From Reclinomonas americana ATCC 50394 (Eukaryota > Jakobida > Jakobea > Jakobida), in NCBI GenBank assembly GCA_048213135.1, contig PS015009.1:992001-1056000 (forward strand): 64,000 nucleotides of DNA, given 5' to 3'. The notes beneath the pieces are model-generated. The model was given only the letters and a program-made list of their open reading frames with translations. It was not told where the DNA came from and ran no database searches. The position numbers and the translations under genes are program-made. Shown piece by piece: positions 17,810-26,265 of this stretch. The number at the start of each line of letters is the position of its first letter. Position 1 is the stretch's first letter.

Positions 17810-19495
17810 TTACCTGAGATCCACCACACAGTTATTACAATCCAATTGCAGTTTTGTATGCAGCGCACCCAGGTTGCCCGCTGTTGCGGTAAATGTTTTT
17901 CCGGAGTTCAGTGGCGGCAAAATTTTTCCTGTTCCCAGCGAGTCGGGCCGGCCCAGTACACGACTATTGATGCCGTCAAAACTCATGCTGTAGTTGGTCA
18001 GTTTGGCCAGGGGCAATTTTACATCAGCGTATTTATTACTGATGTCAACCAGTTGGGTGTTTACCCCAAAATTACTTACGCTGATGTCAGCGCTTGTTCC
18101 TTTCAGCACCATGTCTGTCGCCAGGTACTGGATATTCAGTTGCCCGAATGTTTTATATCCTTCCAGGTTATTCACCTGGTTTACTTCATACTTATCGCTC
18201 AGGCTTTTCATGTCGATTTTTCCCGCGCTGACCACATTCATTCTGGAATACTTTGAATCCACTTTCAGGTTATCAATACTGGCGCAATCAAACTTACCAT
18301 TCGTCATCTGTACATTACCACGGGTAATATTACCCGCCATTATTTTTCCATAATTGCTCCTGATCACCGCGTTGGTGGCATCCTTCATCACCAGCTTACC
18401 ATTGTTGATGTCTACACTGAGGTCGTTCATGTTATTACCCAGCGTCACGTCTGAATAGCGGCTCACCATTTGTATGGGTACATCTTTCGGCAAATCAATA
18501 TGCAATACTTTCCTGCCCACTTTTAACTTCGGTTCCTTAGCACTGTCGGCCTGCACCGTTAGTGTGTAGGTTCCCGACATGGTATAAGTTGCCGACATGG
18601 TCATTCTTTTTACCGCGGTCACATTGGCATTGATCACCATGCCGCTGTCGGTTTCTTCTACGTTCGTTTTCAATTTGCTGAACCATGCCGCATCCGACAT
18701 GGTCTCCTTTTCGTTTTCATACACCATAGTGGCCAGCTTTATCTTTCGGGAATCGCCGGTCCTCACGATCACGTCCTGGTAATTATTATTGATGTATATT
18801 TTTTTAATATTTTTCGCCGGCACTTCCATCACCACTTCCCTTTCTTTCAGTTTACGGTATACAGAATCTCGTTGCTGTTTGTAGATTTTCATCCTCAGTG
18901 AATCCTGTACAATCCGGAATTTCAACTCTTTTACTTTTAAAGAGTCCAGTTTCCTGAAAGTCTCGAAGTTTTGCTTCCTGTATATGGAATCTTTCCTCAC
19001 TTTGTAGGTCCGCATCACCTTGCGGTAGCTGCTGTCATGGTATTTTTTCATCAGCGAATCGTGCCCGCTGTAAGCTTTGAACAGGTGCGTTTTCCTGTAG
19101 GCGGTATCGTGATAACGTTTGTACACCCGCATGGAATCATACACCTGGCGCATTTTCCGGTCATACACTTTACGGGCCGAGTCGTGTGATGTGTAAGCTT
19201 TTTTCATGGCCGTCCTGTAAGTACTGTCGTGGTAACGTTTATACGCTTTCAGGGAATCGCTGTGCTTGTACATGTCATACGCATACTTGCGCCTTGCAGA
19301 ATCGTACCTGTCCCATATGATCTTCCTGGGAACACTGTCATATTTTACTTTCTCCTGTTTGATGGAAAATTTCTGATCCTTCTCCTCGATCTTCATGATG
19401 ATCACGCTGTCGGTCTTCTGGGCCCTCGTGCCGGCGAATACCAGCAGGAGCATAGCCAAAGAGACAAGCCTTTTCACTATATGTTGCATACACAA
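17810..19495 (-). CDS. Secreted protein with Tyr/Lys/Asp-Ser repeats and DUF4097-like C-terminus
   Basis: A 561-residue protein with a signal peptide (LVSLAMLLLVFAGTRAQ). Residues about 50-220 are degenerate repeats built around HDSxYRK and DSLxxYK (for example YKRYHDSTYRTAMKKAY, YKRYHDTAYRKTHLFKAY, KKYHDSSYRKVMRTYK), strongly basic and tyrosine-rich and probably helical. The C-terminal half (about 230-561) looks like a right-handed beta-helix of the DUF4097 type, with short alternating strands such as VDINNGKLVMKDATNAVIRSNYGK. It begins 3 bp after the anti-sigma-like gene, so it is the third gene of the sigma operon and probably an envelope output or sensor component. No enzymatic motif is visible. 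Confidence 0.75.
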   Translation of the reverse strand: MCMQHIVKRLVSLAMLLLVFAGTRAQKTDSVIIMKIEEKDQKFSIKQEKVKYDSVPRKIIWDRYDSARRKYAYDMYKHSDSLKAYKRYHDSTYRTAMKKAYTSHDSARKVYDRKMRQVYDSMRVYKRYHDTAYRKTHLFKAYSGHDSLMKKYHDSSYRKVMRTYKVRKDSIYRKQNFETFRKLDSLKVKELKFRIVQDSLRMKIYKQQRDSVYRKLKEREVVMEVPAKNIKKIYINNNYQDVIVRTGDSRKIKLATMVYENEKETMSDAAWFSKLKTNVEETDSGMVINANVTAVKRMTMSATYTMSGTYTLTVQADSAKEPKLKVGRKVLHIDLPKDVPIQMVSRYSDVTLGNNMNDLSVDINNGKLVMKDATNAVIRSNYGKIMAGNITRGNVQMTNGKFDCASIDNLKVDSKYSRMNVVSAGKIDMKSLSDKYEVNQVNNLEGYKTFGQLNIQYLATDMVLKGTSADISVSNFGVNTQLVDISNKYADVKLPLAKLTNYSMSFDGINSRVLGRPDSLGTGKILPPLNSGKTFTATAGNLGALHTKLQLDCNNCVVDLR

Positions 19496-19498
19496 TAA

Positions 19499-20203
19499 TT
19501 AAATGTTGAGATAATAACCGCCGAGCGAATCGCTCTTTGGCCTTGTTTCCCTGGCCCTGTTGTTGAGTTTGTTGATCTCCGACTGCAGGGTTTTCAATAC
19601 ATCCAGTTTTTGCTGGTAGATGCTGATCAGCTGTTCCAGCAAATCTTCGCTGAAGCCCTGTTTACTGATCACGGAGCGGATGTTTTTTTCATCCCGGTCC
19701 ATTTGTACCAGCGTTCGTTTAAAGTCGTCAAAATAGGCAGGATCTTCCGCCAGTACCGCTGTCCGGCGTATGCTGCGCAGCTGCAGTTTGACCAGTTGCC
19801 TGTAATTGCTGCTGTAAGAGCCCAGCAGCTCATAAGGATCAACCATCTTTGCCTGTGCCGCACGCTGTACCGGGGCAGCCGTTACCAGTGGTACGTCGTT
19901 TGTTTTTATAACCGGATCGTTTACCCTGTTGTGTTCCACCGGAACGGGTAACGAGGCCAGTGCTGTACTTTCAGTCCCTGTTGGTGGTGCTATCCATTTC
20001 CATCCTGCAAACAGTAATACCATTACCGAAGCCGCCGCCGCGAAAGTCCACAACCGTTTTTTCGGGGCGGAATGCATCACCACCTCTTTAGCGGGCTGTG
20101 CAGGCGTGCCGGCTTCCTGTATCCTGCTCCACAATTCATCACCGGGCTGGTTCACGTCCAGGCCGCTGCTGTTTTCCTGTAAATACTGTTTCAACTTATC
20201 CAT
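19499..20203 (-). CDS. Putative anti-sigma factor
   Basis: A 234-residue protein with one transmembrane segment (about 51-69, LWTFAAAASVMVLLFAGW). The cytoplasmic N-terminus (MDKLKQYLQENSSGLDVNQPGDELWSRI) resembles the short sigma-binding regions of Bacteroidota anti-sigma factors. The extracytoplasmic part is mostly helical, ending in a probable coiled coil (LLEQLISIYQQKLDVLKTLQSEI). It overlaps the sigma factor gene by 8 bp, which supports the partnership. The anti-sigma role is inferred from position and topology. Confidence 0.7.
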   Translation of the reverse strand: MDKLKQYLQENSSGLDVNQPGDELWSRIQEAGTPAQPAKEVVMHSAPKKRLWTFAAAASVMVLLFAGWKWIAPPTGTESTALASLPVPVEHNRVNDPVIKTNDVPLVTAAPVQRAAQAKMVDPYELLGSYSSNYRQLVKLQLRSIRRTAVLAEDPAYFDDFKRTLVQMDRDEKNIRSVISKQGFSEDLLEQLISIYQQKLDVLKTLQSEINKLNNRARETRPKSDSLGGYYLNI

Positions 20204-20747
20204 GAGTAGCCACTTGTTGTGTGATACGTTCTCTTAATAACTGCCGTGCCCGCTGGTACTGGCTTTTACTGGTGCTTTCCGATATGCCCATGTTGGCGGC
20301 AATATCCTTATGGGTAAAATCTTCCAGCACATACAGTACAAATACCTGGCGGCAGCCTTCGGGCAATTTCCTGATCTCCTGCTGCAGCATCTCCATACTG
20401 ACGGTGGTCCACCATTCTCCAGGCTCTTCAGGGATGTGCTCCCACTGGTCGGCTTCCCATTCACTCCAGTAAAAGGAGCGCTTGCTGTAACGGATACATT
20501 CATTGACCACGATACGCCGCAACCATCCGCCAAAACTTGCCGGTTCTTTCAACTGCTCCAGCTGCCTGAAAGCAATGATGAACGCGTCCTGCAATACATC
20601 CTCAGCATAGCGCTGGCTACCGGTCATTCGGATGCATATGTTGAACATCGCCTTACTGTATTGCCTGTAAAGCCACGCCCTCGATTCCACATCTCCATGA
20701 ACAGCTTTCTGTACAACTGCAGTTGGTATAGTTTTAGCCTGTTCCAA
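20196..20747 (-). CDS. ECF-type RNA polymerase sigma factor
   Basis: A 183-residue sigma-70 family protein. Region 2 is seen in AWLYRQYSKAMFNICIRMTGSQRYAEDVLQDAFIIAFRQL and region 4 in LPEGCRQVFVLYVLEDFTHKDIAANMGISESTSKSQYQRARQLL, with the helix-turn-helix at about residues 145-170. The length is normal for ECF factors. The gene order sigma, anti-sigma, repeat protein with overlap and 3-bp spacing marks an autoregulated envelope-stress-type operon. Confidence 0.9.
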   Translation of the reverse strand: MEQAKTIPTAVVQKAVHGDVESRAWLYRQYSKAMFNICIRMTGSQRYAEDVLQDAFIIAFRQLEQLKEPASFGGWLRRIVVNECIRYSKRSFYWSEWEADQWEHIPEEPGEWWTTVSMEMLQQEIRKLPEGCRQVFVLYVLEDFTHKDIAANMGISESTSKSQYQRARQLLRERITQQVATHG

Positions 20748-20884
20748 TGTATCGTACTAATAAGAGACCCAACCCGGTAAAAAGTTGGAATGAATGGGAA
20801 AGTTTTTTTTGAAATAATGGTTTCATGCAAACATACGACAATATTCGTAGATTAATATGTGGACATTTTCTGCTTGCAGGGTAA

Positions 20885-20962
20885 TTTCCCGCAAAGACGC
20901 AAAGCATACATAATTTATAATAACAAACGGCCCTCACAAGGCCTTCGCGGCTTTGCGGGAAA
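20885..20962. repeat. CGCAAAG inverted-repeat element, copy 1
   Basis: The left arm TTTCCCGCAAAGACGCAAAG (20885-20904) and right arm CTTCGCGGCTTTGCGGGAAA (20943-20962) are imperfect inverted repeats around a roughly 38-base AT-rich centre. A related element lies at 46951-47026. It encodes nothing and resembles a small palindromic dispersed repeat. Confidence 0.7.
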
Positions 20963-20990
20963 CAATTCCACGGATTAACTAATTTAGGAT

Positions 20991-21308
20991 ATGAATGAGA
21001 ACGAAACCATCGCCCCGCTGGCCGAACAACTGGGCATCAGTATAAAAGAAGACCAGTTATCATTAGGGAAACAAATACTGGTAAACCGTGTCAACGAACT
21101 TATTGTTCATGATTTCGAACGGCTGGTTGGTTTATTATACCGTTTAGACATACCCGAAAAAAAGATCACGCAACTGTTGGCAGAGCATATGCAGCAGGAC
21201 GCCGCCGTTCTTATTACCGACCTGATGATCACCCGGGAGATGGAGAAAATAAAATCCCGCCAGGCATACAGGCGGGATGACAATATCGCGGAAGAGGACA
21301 AGTGGTGA
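20991..21308 (+). CDS. Hypothetical small helical protein
   Basis: A 105-residue soluble, probably all-helical protein. I do not recognise a family name. It begins NENETIAPLAEQLGI and contains VNELIVHDFERLVGLLYRLDIPEKKI, a pattern I associate with small conserved Bacteroidota proteins. It is transcribed toward the fatty-acid hydroxylase gene, and the two stop codons abut (21308/21309). Confidence 0.65.
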   Translation: MNENETIAPLAEQLGISIKEDQLSLGKQILVNRVNELIVHDFERLVGLLYRLDIPEKKITQLLAEHMQQDAAVLITDLMITREMEKIKSRQAYRRDDNIAEEDKW

Positions 21309-22013
21309 TCAGGAAGCCAAGTCCTTTTCTGTTTTAGACGGGCTGAACATCAGTTCCTGCACTTTGGCTTTATCTTCTTTTTCTTTCTTAAGATCGAACA
21401 TGGTACCAAACACATGATCCCACAAGGTAGAGCTCACACCAAATCCTTTTTCCTGTTCTTTATAATGATGCAGGTGGTGATTGCGCCACAGTCCTTTCAT
21501 CCATTTGAATGGCGGGTTCCAGGCATGGATGGCGTAATGCATCGTACCATAAATAAGATAACCCAGTAGAAAACCGGGGAAAAATGCAAACACGGAAGAA
21601 GTAACCCCGAAAAGATAACCCACGCCATACATCAGGCTGAACAGCGTTGTGGCGATAAGAATGCTGGGCACCGCCGGCATGAACAGCCTTTGTTTATCGC
21701 GGGGATATTCGTGGTGGTTACCATGCAGGATATACACGAAACGCATGGCCCTTTCACTTTCGGCTACATAATGAAATGCAAAACGATGTATAGTATATTC
21801 AAACAACGACCATACAAACATACCCAGCAGGAATACAAGCGATGTGTTCAGAAAACTCACCTGCCGCCCGGCAATACTATAGTAAAGCGAAAAGGAAATG
21901 ATAGGGATATACATACCCCATATTACCAGGGGATGCGTTTTTGTAAGGTACTCCAAGTAGCGGTTCTGAAACAACTTCGCCTGGCCTTTATTGTGGATTT
22001 TATCAAACTTCAT
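21309..22013 (-). CDS. Sterol desaturase/fatty acid hydroxylase family protein
   Basis: A 234-residue membrane enzyme with four hydrophobic segments and the His clusters of the diiron fatty-acid hydroxylase family: FEYTIHRFAFHY, HGNHHEYPRD, MHYAIHAW and NHHLHHYKEQEKGFGVSS. It should use a di-iron centre and O2 to hydroxylate a lipid tail; fatty-acid 2-hydroxylase activity is the nearest guess from the motif spacing. In Sphingobacteria-like bacteria such enzymes may act on sphingolipid or ornithine-lipid acyl chains, but that is inference. It is monocistronic, divergent from the fumarylacetoacetase-family gene. Confidence 0.85.
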   Translation of the reverse strand: MKFDKIHNKGQAKLFQNRYLEYLTKTHPLVIWGMYIPIISFSLYYSIAGRQVSFLNTSLVFLLGMFVWSLFEYTIHRFAFHYVAESERAMRFVYILHGNHHEYPRDKQRLFMPAVPSILIATTLFSLMYGVGYLFGVTSSVFAFFPGFLLGYLIYGTMHYAIHAWNPPFKWMKGLWRNHHLHHYKEQEKGFGVSSTLWDHVFGTMFDLKKEKEDKAKVQELMFSPSKTEKDLAS

Positions 22014-22088
22014 GGCTGATTGATTGGTACAAAATTAATTAATCTTCCTGAAATGGGCATTACCCATGCTTGTCTCCGTATTAAAAAC

Positions 22089-22096
22089 TATTTTTG
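22089..22096 (+). promoter_or_regulatory. -7 promoter element upstream of the FAH-family gene
   Basis: TATTTTTG matches TAnnTTTG and lies 18 bases before the ATG at 22115; a TTG at 22070-22072 may be the -33 element, though the 16-base spacer is short. Confidence 0.4.
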
Positions 22097-22114
22097 AGCC
22101 CTATTCTGCTATAT

Positions 22115-23128
22115 ATGAAATTAGTTACTTATCTGAGAGACGAACATGAGCAACTGGGCATCCTGGTTGACGGCAATTTGTATGCCACCGATGTACTTCA
22201 CCCCGATCTGCCCATCAGCATGGCGATGTTCCTTAACTACTGGGACGATGTGCTGCCCCTGGCCCTGGCCGTAGAAAAAAAGATAAAGGATGGCTTTGTG
22301 AGGAGTTCCCTGGCCATACCTTTCGACAGTGCCCAACTGCTGGCGCCTGTTCCCCATCCTACCAGTTGCCGCGACGGTTATGCGTTCAGGCAGCACGTAG
22401 CCGCAGCCAGGCGTAACCGTAAGGTGGATATGATCCCGGAATTTGATCAATACCCCATCTTCTATTTTACCAATCACAACAGCATACAGGGCCCCGGCGA
22501 AATATTGTGCATGCCCGATCATTTTGAGAAACTGGATTTCGAACTGGAAGCCGCTATCGTTATCAATAAACCCGGCCGCAATATTCCCGCGTCGGAAGCC
22601 GATGATTATATCGGCGGACTGATGATCATGAATGATATGAGCGCCCGCCGTTTGCAGATGGAAGAAATGCTGCTGAACCTTGGCCCCGCCAAAGGCAAGG
22701 ATTTCTGCACCGTAATAGGCCCCATACTGGTAACTACCGATGAACTGCAGGCCTTTGAAGTACCCTGCAAAGAAAACCACACCGGCAAAGCCTGGAACCT
22801 GGGCATGAAATGCTGGGTAAATGGCATACAGGTAAGTGAAGGCAATGTAAGCGATATGGACTGGACCTTTGCTGAGATCATTGAACGCTGCAGCTATGGC
22901 GTTAACCTCTACCCCGGAGATGTGATCGGCAGCGGAACCGTGGGCACCGGCTGCTTCCTGGAGCTGAACGGCACCGGCAAACTCAACGATCCCAATTACA
23001 CCGAACAATGGTTACAGGAAGGCGATACCGTTGACATGGAAATTGAAGGACTGGGAAGATTGTCCAATACCATCGTGAAAGAAGAAAGCGACATGTCTTT
23101 GCTCGCACTGAAAAAAAACCAAAAGTAA
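22115..23128 (+). CDS. Fumarylacetoacetate hydrolase family protein
   Basis: A 337-residue protein. I start it at ATG 22115 (MKLVTYLRDEHEQLGILVDG), the usual N-terminus, not the in-frame TTG at 22094. The FAH fold shows DFELEAAIVINKPGRNIP with the metal-binding acidic residues, then GGLMIMNDMSARRLQ, KGKDFCTVIGPILVT and GSGTVGTGCFLELN. It should hydrolyse or isomerise a 2-oxo-acid intermediate of aromatic catabolism. The flavin reductase domain gene 81 bp downstream occurs with it in several Bacteroidota tyrosine or homogentisate loci as I recall them; no hmgA or hppD gene is in the window. Confidence 0.85.
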   Translation: MKLVTYLRDEHEQLGILVDGNLYATDVLHPDLPISMAMFLNYWDDVLPLALAVEKKIKDGFVRSSLAIPFDSAQLLAPVPHPTSCRDGYAFRQHVAAARRNRKVDMIPEFDQYPIFYFTNHNSIQGPGEILCMPDHFEKLDFELEAAIVINKPGRNIPASEADDYIGGLMIMNDMSARRLQMEEMLLNLGPAKGKDFCTVIGPILVTTDELQAFEVPCKENHTGKAWNLGMKCWVNGIQVSEGNVSDMDWTFAEIIERCSYGVNLYPGDVIGSGTVGTGCFLELNGTGKLNDPNYTEQWLQEGDTVDMEIEGLGRLSNTIVKEESDMSLLALKKNQK

Positions 23129-23209
23129 AAAAGGGAGCTGGTGAGCCTTATGCCCAGTTTTGAATTTTTATTTTATTAAAGACTAACGACTCAGTACTAA
23201 CAACACCAT

Positions 23210-24094
23210 ATGCTCACGCTTGCTTTAAAAGATATTTCCACCGTTGATGCGCAGAACTACCTGCAGCACGCCATTGCACCCAGGCCCATTTGTTTTGCTT
23301 CAACGATAGATGCATCGGGTAATGTGAACCTGAGCCCGTTCAGTTTTTTCAACCTGTTCTCTTCTAACCCGCCTGTAGTGATATTTTCGCCATCCCGCCG
23401 GGTACGCGACAATACCACCAAGCACACACTGGAAAATGTACTGGAAGTACCCGAAGTGGTTATCAATATCGTTACCTACGACATGGTACAGCAAACCAGC
23501 CTGAGCAGCTGCGAATACCCCAAAGGCACAGATGAATTCCTGAAAGCAGGGTTTACCAAACTGCCTTCGCAACTGGTACAACCGCCCAGGGTAAAGGAAA
23601 GCCCGGTGCAGTTGGAATGTAAAGTACTTGAAGTAAAACCACTGGGCACGGCCGGTGGCGCGGGCAACCTGGTTATTGCAGAAGTGATGCTCATGCACAT
23701 CAGTGAGTCCATCCTCAACGAACAGCAAAAGATCGACCAGCGCAAACTTGACCTGGTAGCCCGCCTGGGCAACAACTGGTATACCCGGGTGAACAAGGAT
23801 TCGCTTTTTGAAGTAGAAAAACCCAACACCATGCTGGGCATTGGTGTAGATGCTTTACCCCTCAGCATCCGCAGCAGCCATATCCTTACCGGCAATCACC
23901 TGGGGCAACTGGCCAATGTACACGACCTACCTCTTGTAGATGCTACATTCTCAGATGATAAGCTGAAGAATATCATTCAATACTACTCCATTAACCCCGA
24001 TGAAATGGAGAAAGAACTGCACCGCTACGCGGCAGAACTGCTTGGCCTGGGTAAAGTTACCGACGCCTGGCAGGTGCTGCTGGCCTCTGTTTAA
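23210..24094 (+). CDS. Flavin reductase-like FMN-binding protein
   Basis: A 294-residue protein with a split-barrel FMN-binding domain (about 15-190): QHAIAPRPICFASTIDASGNVNLSPFSFFN, NPPVVIFSPSRRVRD and DTLEN-type KHTLENV. Family members bind FMN and act as flavin reductases or oxidases. The C-terminal 100 residues form a helical extension with HILTGNHLGQLANV, seen in the longer subfamily. It is probably cotranscribed with the upstream FAH-family gene. Confidence 0.85.
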   Translation: MLTLALKDISTVDAQNYLQHAIAPRPICFASTIDASGNVNLSPFSFFNLFSSNPPVVIFSPSRRVRDNTTKHTLENVLEVPEVVINIVTYDMVQQTSLSSCEYPKGTDEFLKAGFTKLPSQLVQPPRVKESPVQLECKVLEVKPLGTAGGAGNLVIAEVMLMHISESILNEQQKIDQRKLDLVARLGNNWYTRVNKDSLFEVEKPNTMLGIGVDALPLSIRSSHILTGNHLGQLANVHDLPLVDATFSDDKLKNIIQYYSINPDEMEKELHRYAAELLGLGKVTDAWQVLLASV

Positions 24095-24173
24095 CACCCC
24101 GGTACATATATATTCCACGCAGAATTAAAGGCCTCTTAACATTTGTTACCGGGCTTGTCCTGTATTTTAGGGT

Positions 24174-25259
24174 ATGAAAAACGCCCTGCTACTGCTGCTG
24201 ATCCCCTGCTGTTGTTTTGCGCAGAAGAAATACGACTATCGCAACCTGGTACTGGAAGGCGGCGGCATCAGGGGTTTTGCTTACGCCGGCGTATTTAATG
24301 TACTCGAAAATAAAGGCATTTTACAGCAGGTGGAAAATGTGGGTGGTTCCTCCGCGGGTGCTATCGCCGGTATGCTGGTGTGTATTGGTTATTCCGCTTC
24401 GGAAGTGGACAGTCTTATGACCCATTTGCCCGTACAAAAACTCAACGATGGCAAAGGCGGCATCGCCGGTAAGTACATCCGTTTCAAAAAAAGTTACGGC
24501 ATTTACAAAGGCGACGCGTTTGAAAAATGGCTGAAGCATTTGGTGGCTTACAAAACAGGCAATGCCTTACTCACTTTTGAAGACCTTCACCGCCTGCATG
24601 CTGATAATAAACTCTATAAAGATTTTTACTGCACCGGTACTAACCTTAGCCGCCAGCGGCTGGAAGTCTTCTCCTGGCAGAACACACCCAATATGCCCAT
24701 TGCCCTGGCAGCACGGATCAGCGGCGGCATACCCCTCTACTTCGAACCGGTGGCATTGGATAATGATCTGAAGAAGATCAGGAAAAATGACAGTACCTCC
24801 TTTATCAATTATTATGTAGATGGGGGCATGCTCAATAACTATCCCATCGGTATGTTCGACAGTTGTGATTGCGGCACACATAACCCGCTTTTCTGTGATA
24901 AGGCGAAATTCAATACGCAAACGCTGGGCATTAAACTGGAACGGCAGCAGCAGATCGATTCGCTGGAACATAACAATACGCAAATACCGGAATACGACAT
25001 CCGCAGTTCATCGGAATACCTGCTGGCATTTACCAACCTGTTGCTGGAAACGATCAGCAGGAAATATCCCGATCTTGAAAATGAAAAAGGGAGAACCATC
25101 TACGTTAGCCAGGGCAACATTTCCTCACAGATAAAAAAGACCAGTGAAGGCGACAAACTCCTGCTCTATCATTATGGCGTAACAGCGGCCAACAGCTTCT
25201 TTGCGGCGAAGGACAGGGAAGAAAAAAGCAGGACGGAAGAAGCCAAGGTCAGCCCGTAA
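24174..25259 (+). CDS. Patatin-like phospholipase
   Basis: A 361-residue protein with a short signal peptide (LLLLLIPCCCFAQ). The patatin domain is complete: the oxyanion motif GGGIRGFAYAG, the nucleophile motif GSSAG (Ser at about residue 60) and the catalytic Asp in YYVDGGMLNNYPI. It should be a serine-aspartate lipid acyl hydrolase acting outside the cytoplasmic membrane. No outer-membrane barrel domain is fused, unlike the longer patatins of some Bacteroidota. A TTTG-N17-TATTTTAG promoter-like sequence lies just before the start. Confidence 0.85.
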   Translation: MKNALLLLLIPCCCFAQKKYDYRNLVLEGGGIRGFAYAGVFNVLENKGILQQVENVGGSSAGAIAGMLVCIGYSASEVDSLMTHLPVQKLNDGKGGIAGKYIRFKKSYGIYKGDAFEKWLKHLVAYKTGNALLTFEDLHRLHADNKLYKDFYCTGTNLSRQRLEVFSWQNTPNMPIALAARISGGIPLYFEPVALDNDLKKIRKNDSTSFINYYVDGGMLNNYPIGMFDSCDCGTHNPLFCDKAKFNTQTLGIKLERQQQIDSLEHNNTQIPEYDIRSSSEYLLAFTNLLLETISRKYPDLENEKGRTIYVSQGNISSQIKKTSEGDKLLLYHYGVTAANSFFAAKDREEKSRTEEAKVSP

Positions 25260-25279
25260 CACAGACTCTCTCCAAATAA

Positions 25280-25309
25280 AACTGCCCCATACCAGGGTAC
25301 AGGGCAGTT
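25280..25309 (-). terminator. Terminator of the DUF4197 gene
   Basis: Inverted repeat AACTGCCC (25280-25287)/GGGCAGTT (25302-25309); on the minus strand it continues into TTTTATTT. It lies in the convergent gap between the patatin and DUF4197 genes. Confidence 0.65.
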
Positions 25310-25327
25310 CTGAAAATGATTTTCAAT

Positions 25328-26035
25328 TTACCGGATCAGTCCGCCGAAAACTTTTTTCAAAATATCGGTGGTCCGTGCCGCGAAATTGGTCCTGATGTTC
25401 CTTTCCTCTTTAGCCACCAGGTCAAACAACGCGTCTGTGGCTTTCATCGTTACAAAACTCGGCAGGTCGGGGTTGATCTTTTTGATGGTCGTGGGAAAGT
25501 TGTTGTACTTCGAAACAATATCACCATAATATTTTGTTGCGCTTACCTTATCGAGTGAAGACTTGATCACCGGCAGGAAAGCCGCTGTAAGTTGTTCCGT
25601 TGTTTTGGTACGGAAGAAATGCGTAGCGCTGGTGTCGCCGTTCCGCACCAGCCCGATGGCGTCGCTCAGTGTCATACTCTTGATCGCGTTAACAAAGATG
25701 GGTTTGGCATAGCCCGCCGCATCTTCCGCGCCGCGGTTGATCTGCAAGATGGCTTTATCCACCATGCTGCCCAGGCCTATATCGCGAAGCGTATTCTCTA
25801 TTTTTTTAGCATCCGGTGGCAGCAGTATTTTATAGAACGCGTCCTTAAAAAAGCCGTCGGTTTGGTTCAGTTGCAGCACCGCTTTTACCAGTCCCTGGCC
25901 CAGGGCCTCCTTAATGCCTTCCGCGGCTTCTCCTTCCGTTACCCCGGTTCCGGCGGTGGAAGTGCCTACCTGTTGCAGCACATCGCAACCCATCAGCGAA
26001 AAAGAGCACATCCACACGATCAGTAATTTTTTCAT
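25328..26035 (-). CDS. DUF4197 lipoprotein
   Basis: A 235-residue protein with a lipoprotein signal (CSFSLMGC, lipid Cys at residue 17) and a DUF4197 domain: GIKEALGQGLVKAVLQLNQTDGFFKD, KILLPPDAKKIENTLRDIGLG and NRGAEDAAGYAKPIFVNAIKSMTLSDA. The family is found in Bacteroidota and Proteobacteria and has no known function. It is monocistronic. Confidence 0.88.
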   Translation of the reverse strand: MKKLLIVWMCSFSLMGCDVLQQVGTSTAGTGVTEGEAAEGIKEALGQGLVKAVLQLNQTDGFFKDAFYKILLPPDAKKIENTLRDIGLGSMVDKAILQINRGAEDAAGYAKPIFVNAIKSMTLSDAIGLVRNGDTSATHFFRTKTTEQLTAAFLPVIKSSLDKVSATKYYGDIVSKYNNFPTTIKKINPDLPSFVTMKATDALFDLVAKEERNIRTNFAARTTDILKKVFGGLIR

Positions 26036-26145
26036 GTTGTAAAGTTTTATCCGGGATAAATATAGGCAAGATTCTTGCCAAAGCTGAAAAACAGAAGTTC
26101 ATTAAAAAGACAACGGGCCACAGGGAAAGCATCTACCGGCTTTCA

Positions 26146-26175
26146 AAAGAGATCCCTCCTTCGTCGGGATGACCC
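26146..26175 (-). repeat. GTCATCCCGAC intergenic repeat, copy 1
   Basis: In minus orientation the core reads GGGTCATCCCGAC, then a GGA/GGG-rich stretch and TCTCTTT. A second copy in plus orientation is at 40504-40534. It sits between the DUF4197 gene and lysS. Confidence 0.6.
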
Positions 26176-26236
26176 AAACAGCTAAACTGGTGCACTCCCT
26201 CTCGTCTGTTATCCGTGGTCTGTCGTCTATTTATAA

Positions 26237-26244
26237 TATCTTTG
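26237..26244 (+). promoter_or_regulatory. -7 promoter element of lysS
   Basis: TATCTTTG matches TAnnTTTG and lies 21 bases before the lysS ATG at 26266. Confidence 0.45.
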
Positions 26245-26265
26245 CCGGAAATTTTTTATCGCCAC

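Noticed and set aside
22121-23008. A 295-codon minus-strand frame inside the FAH-family gene
   Set aside because: Shadow of a gene with clear family motifs.
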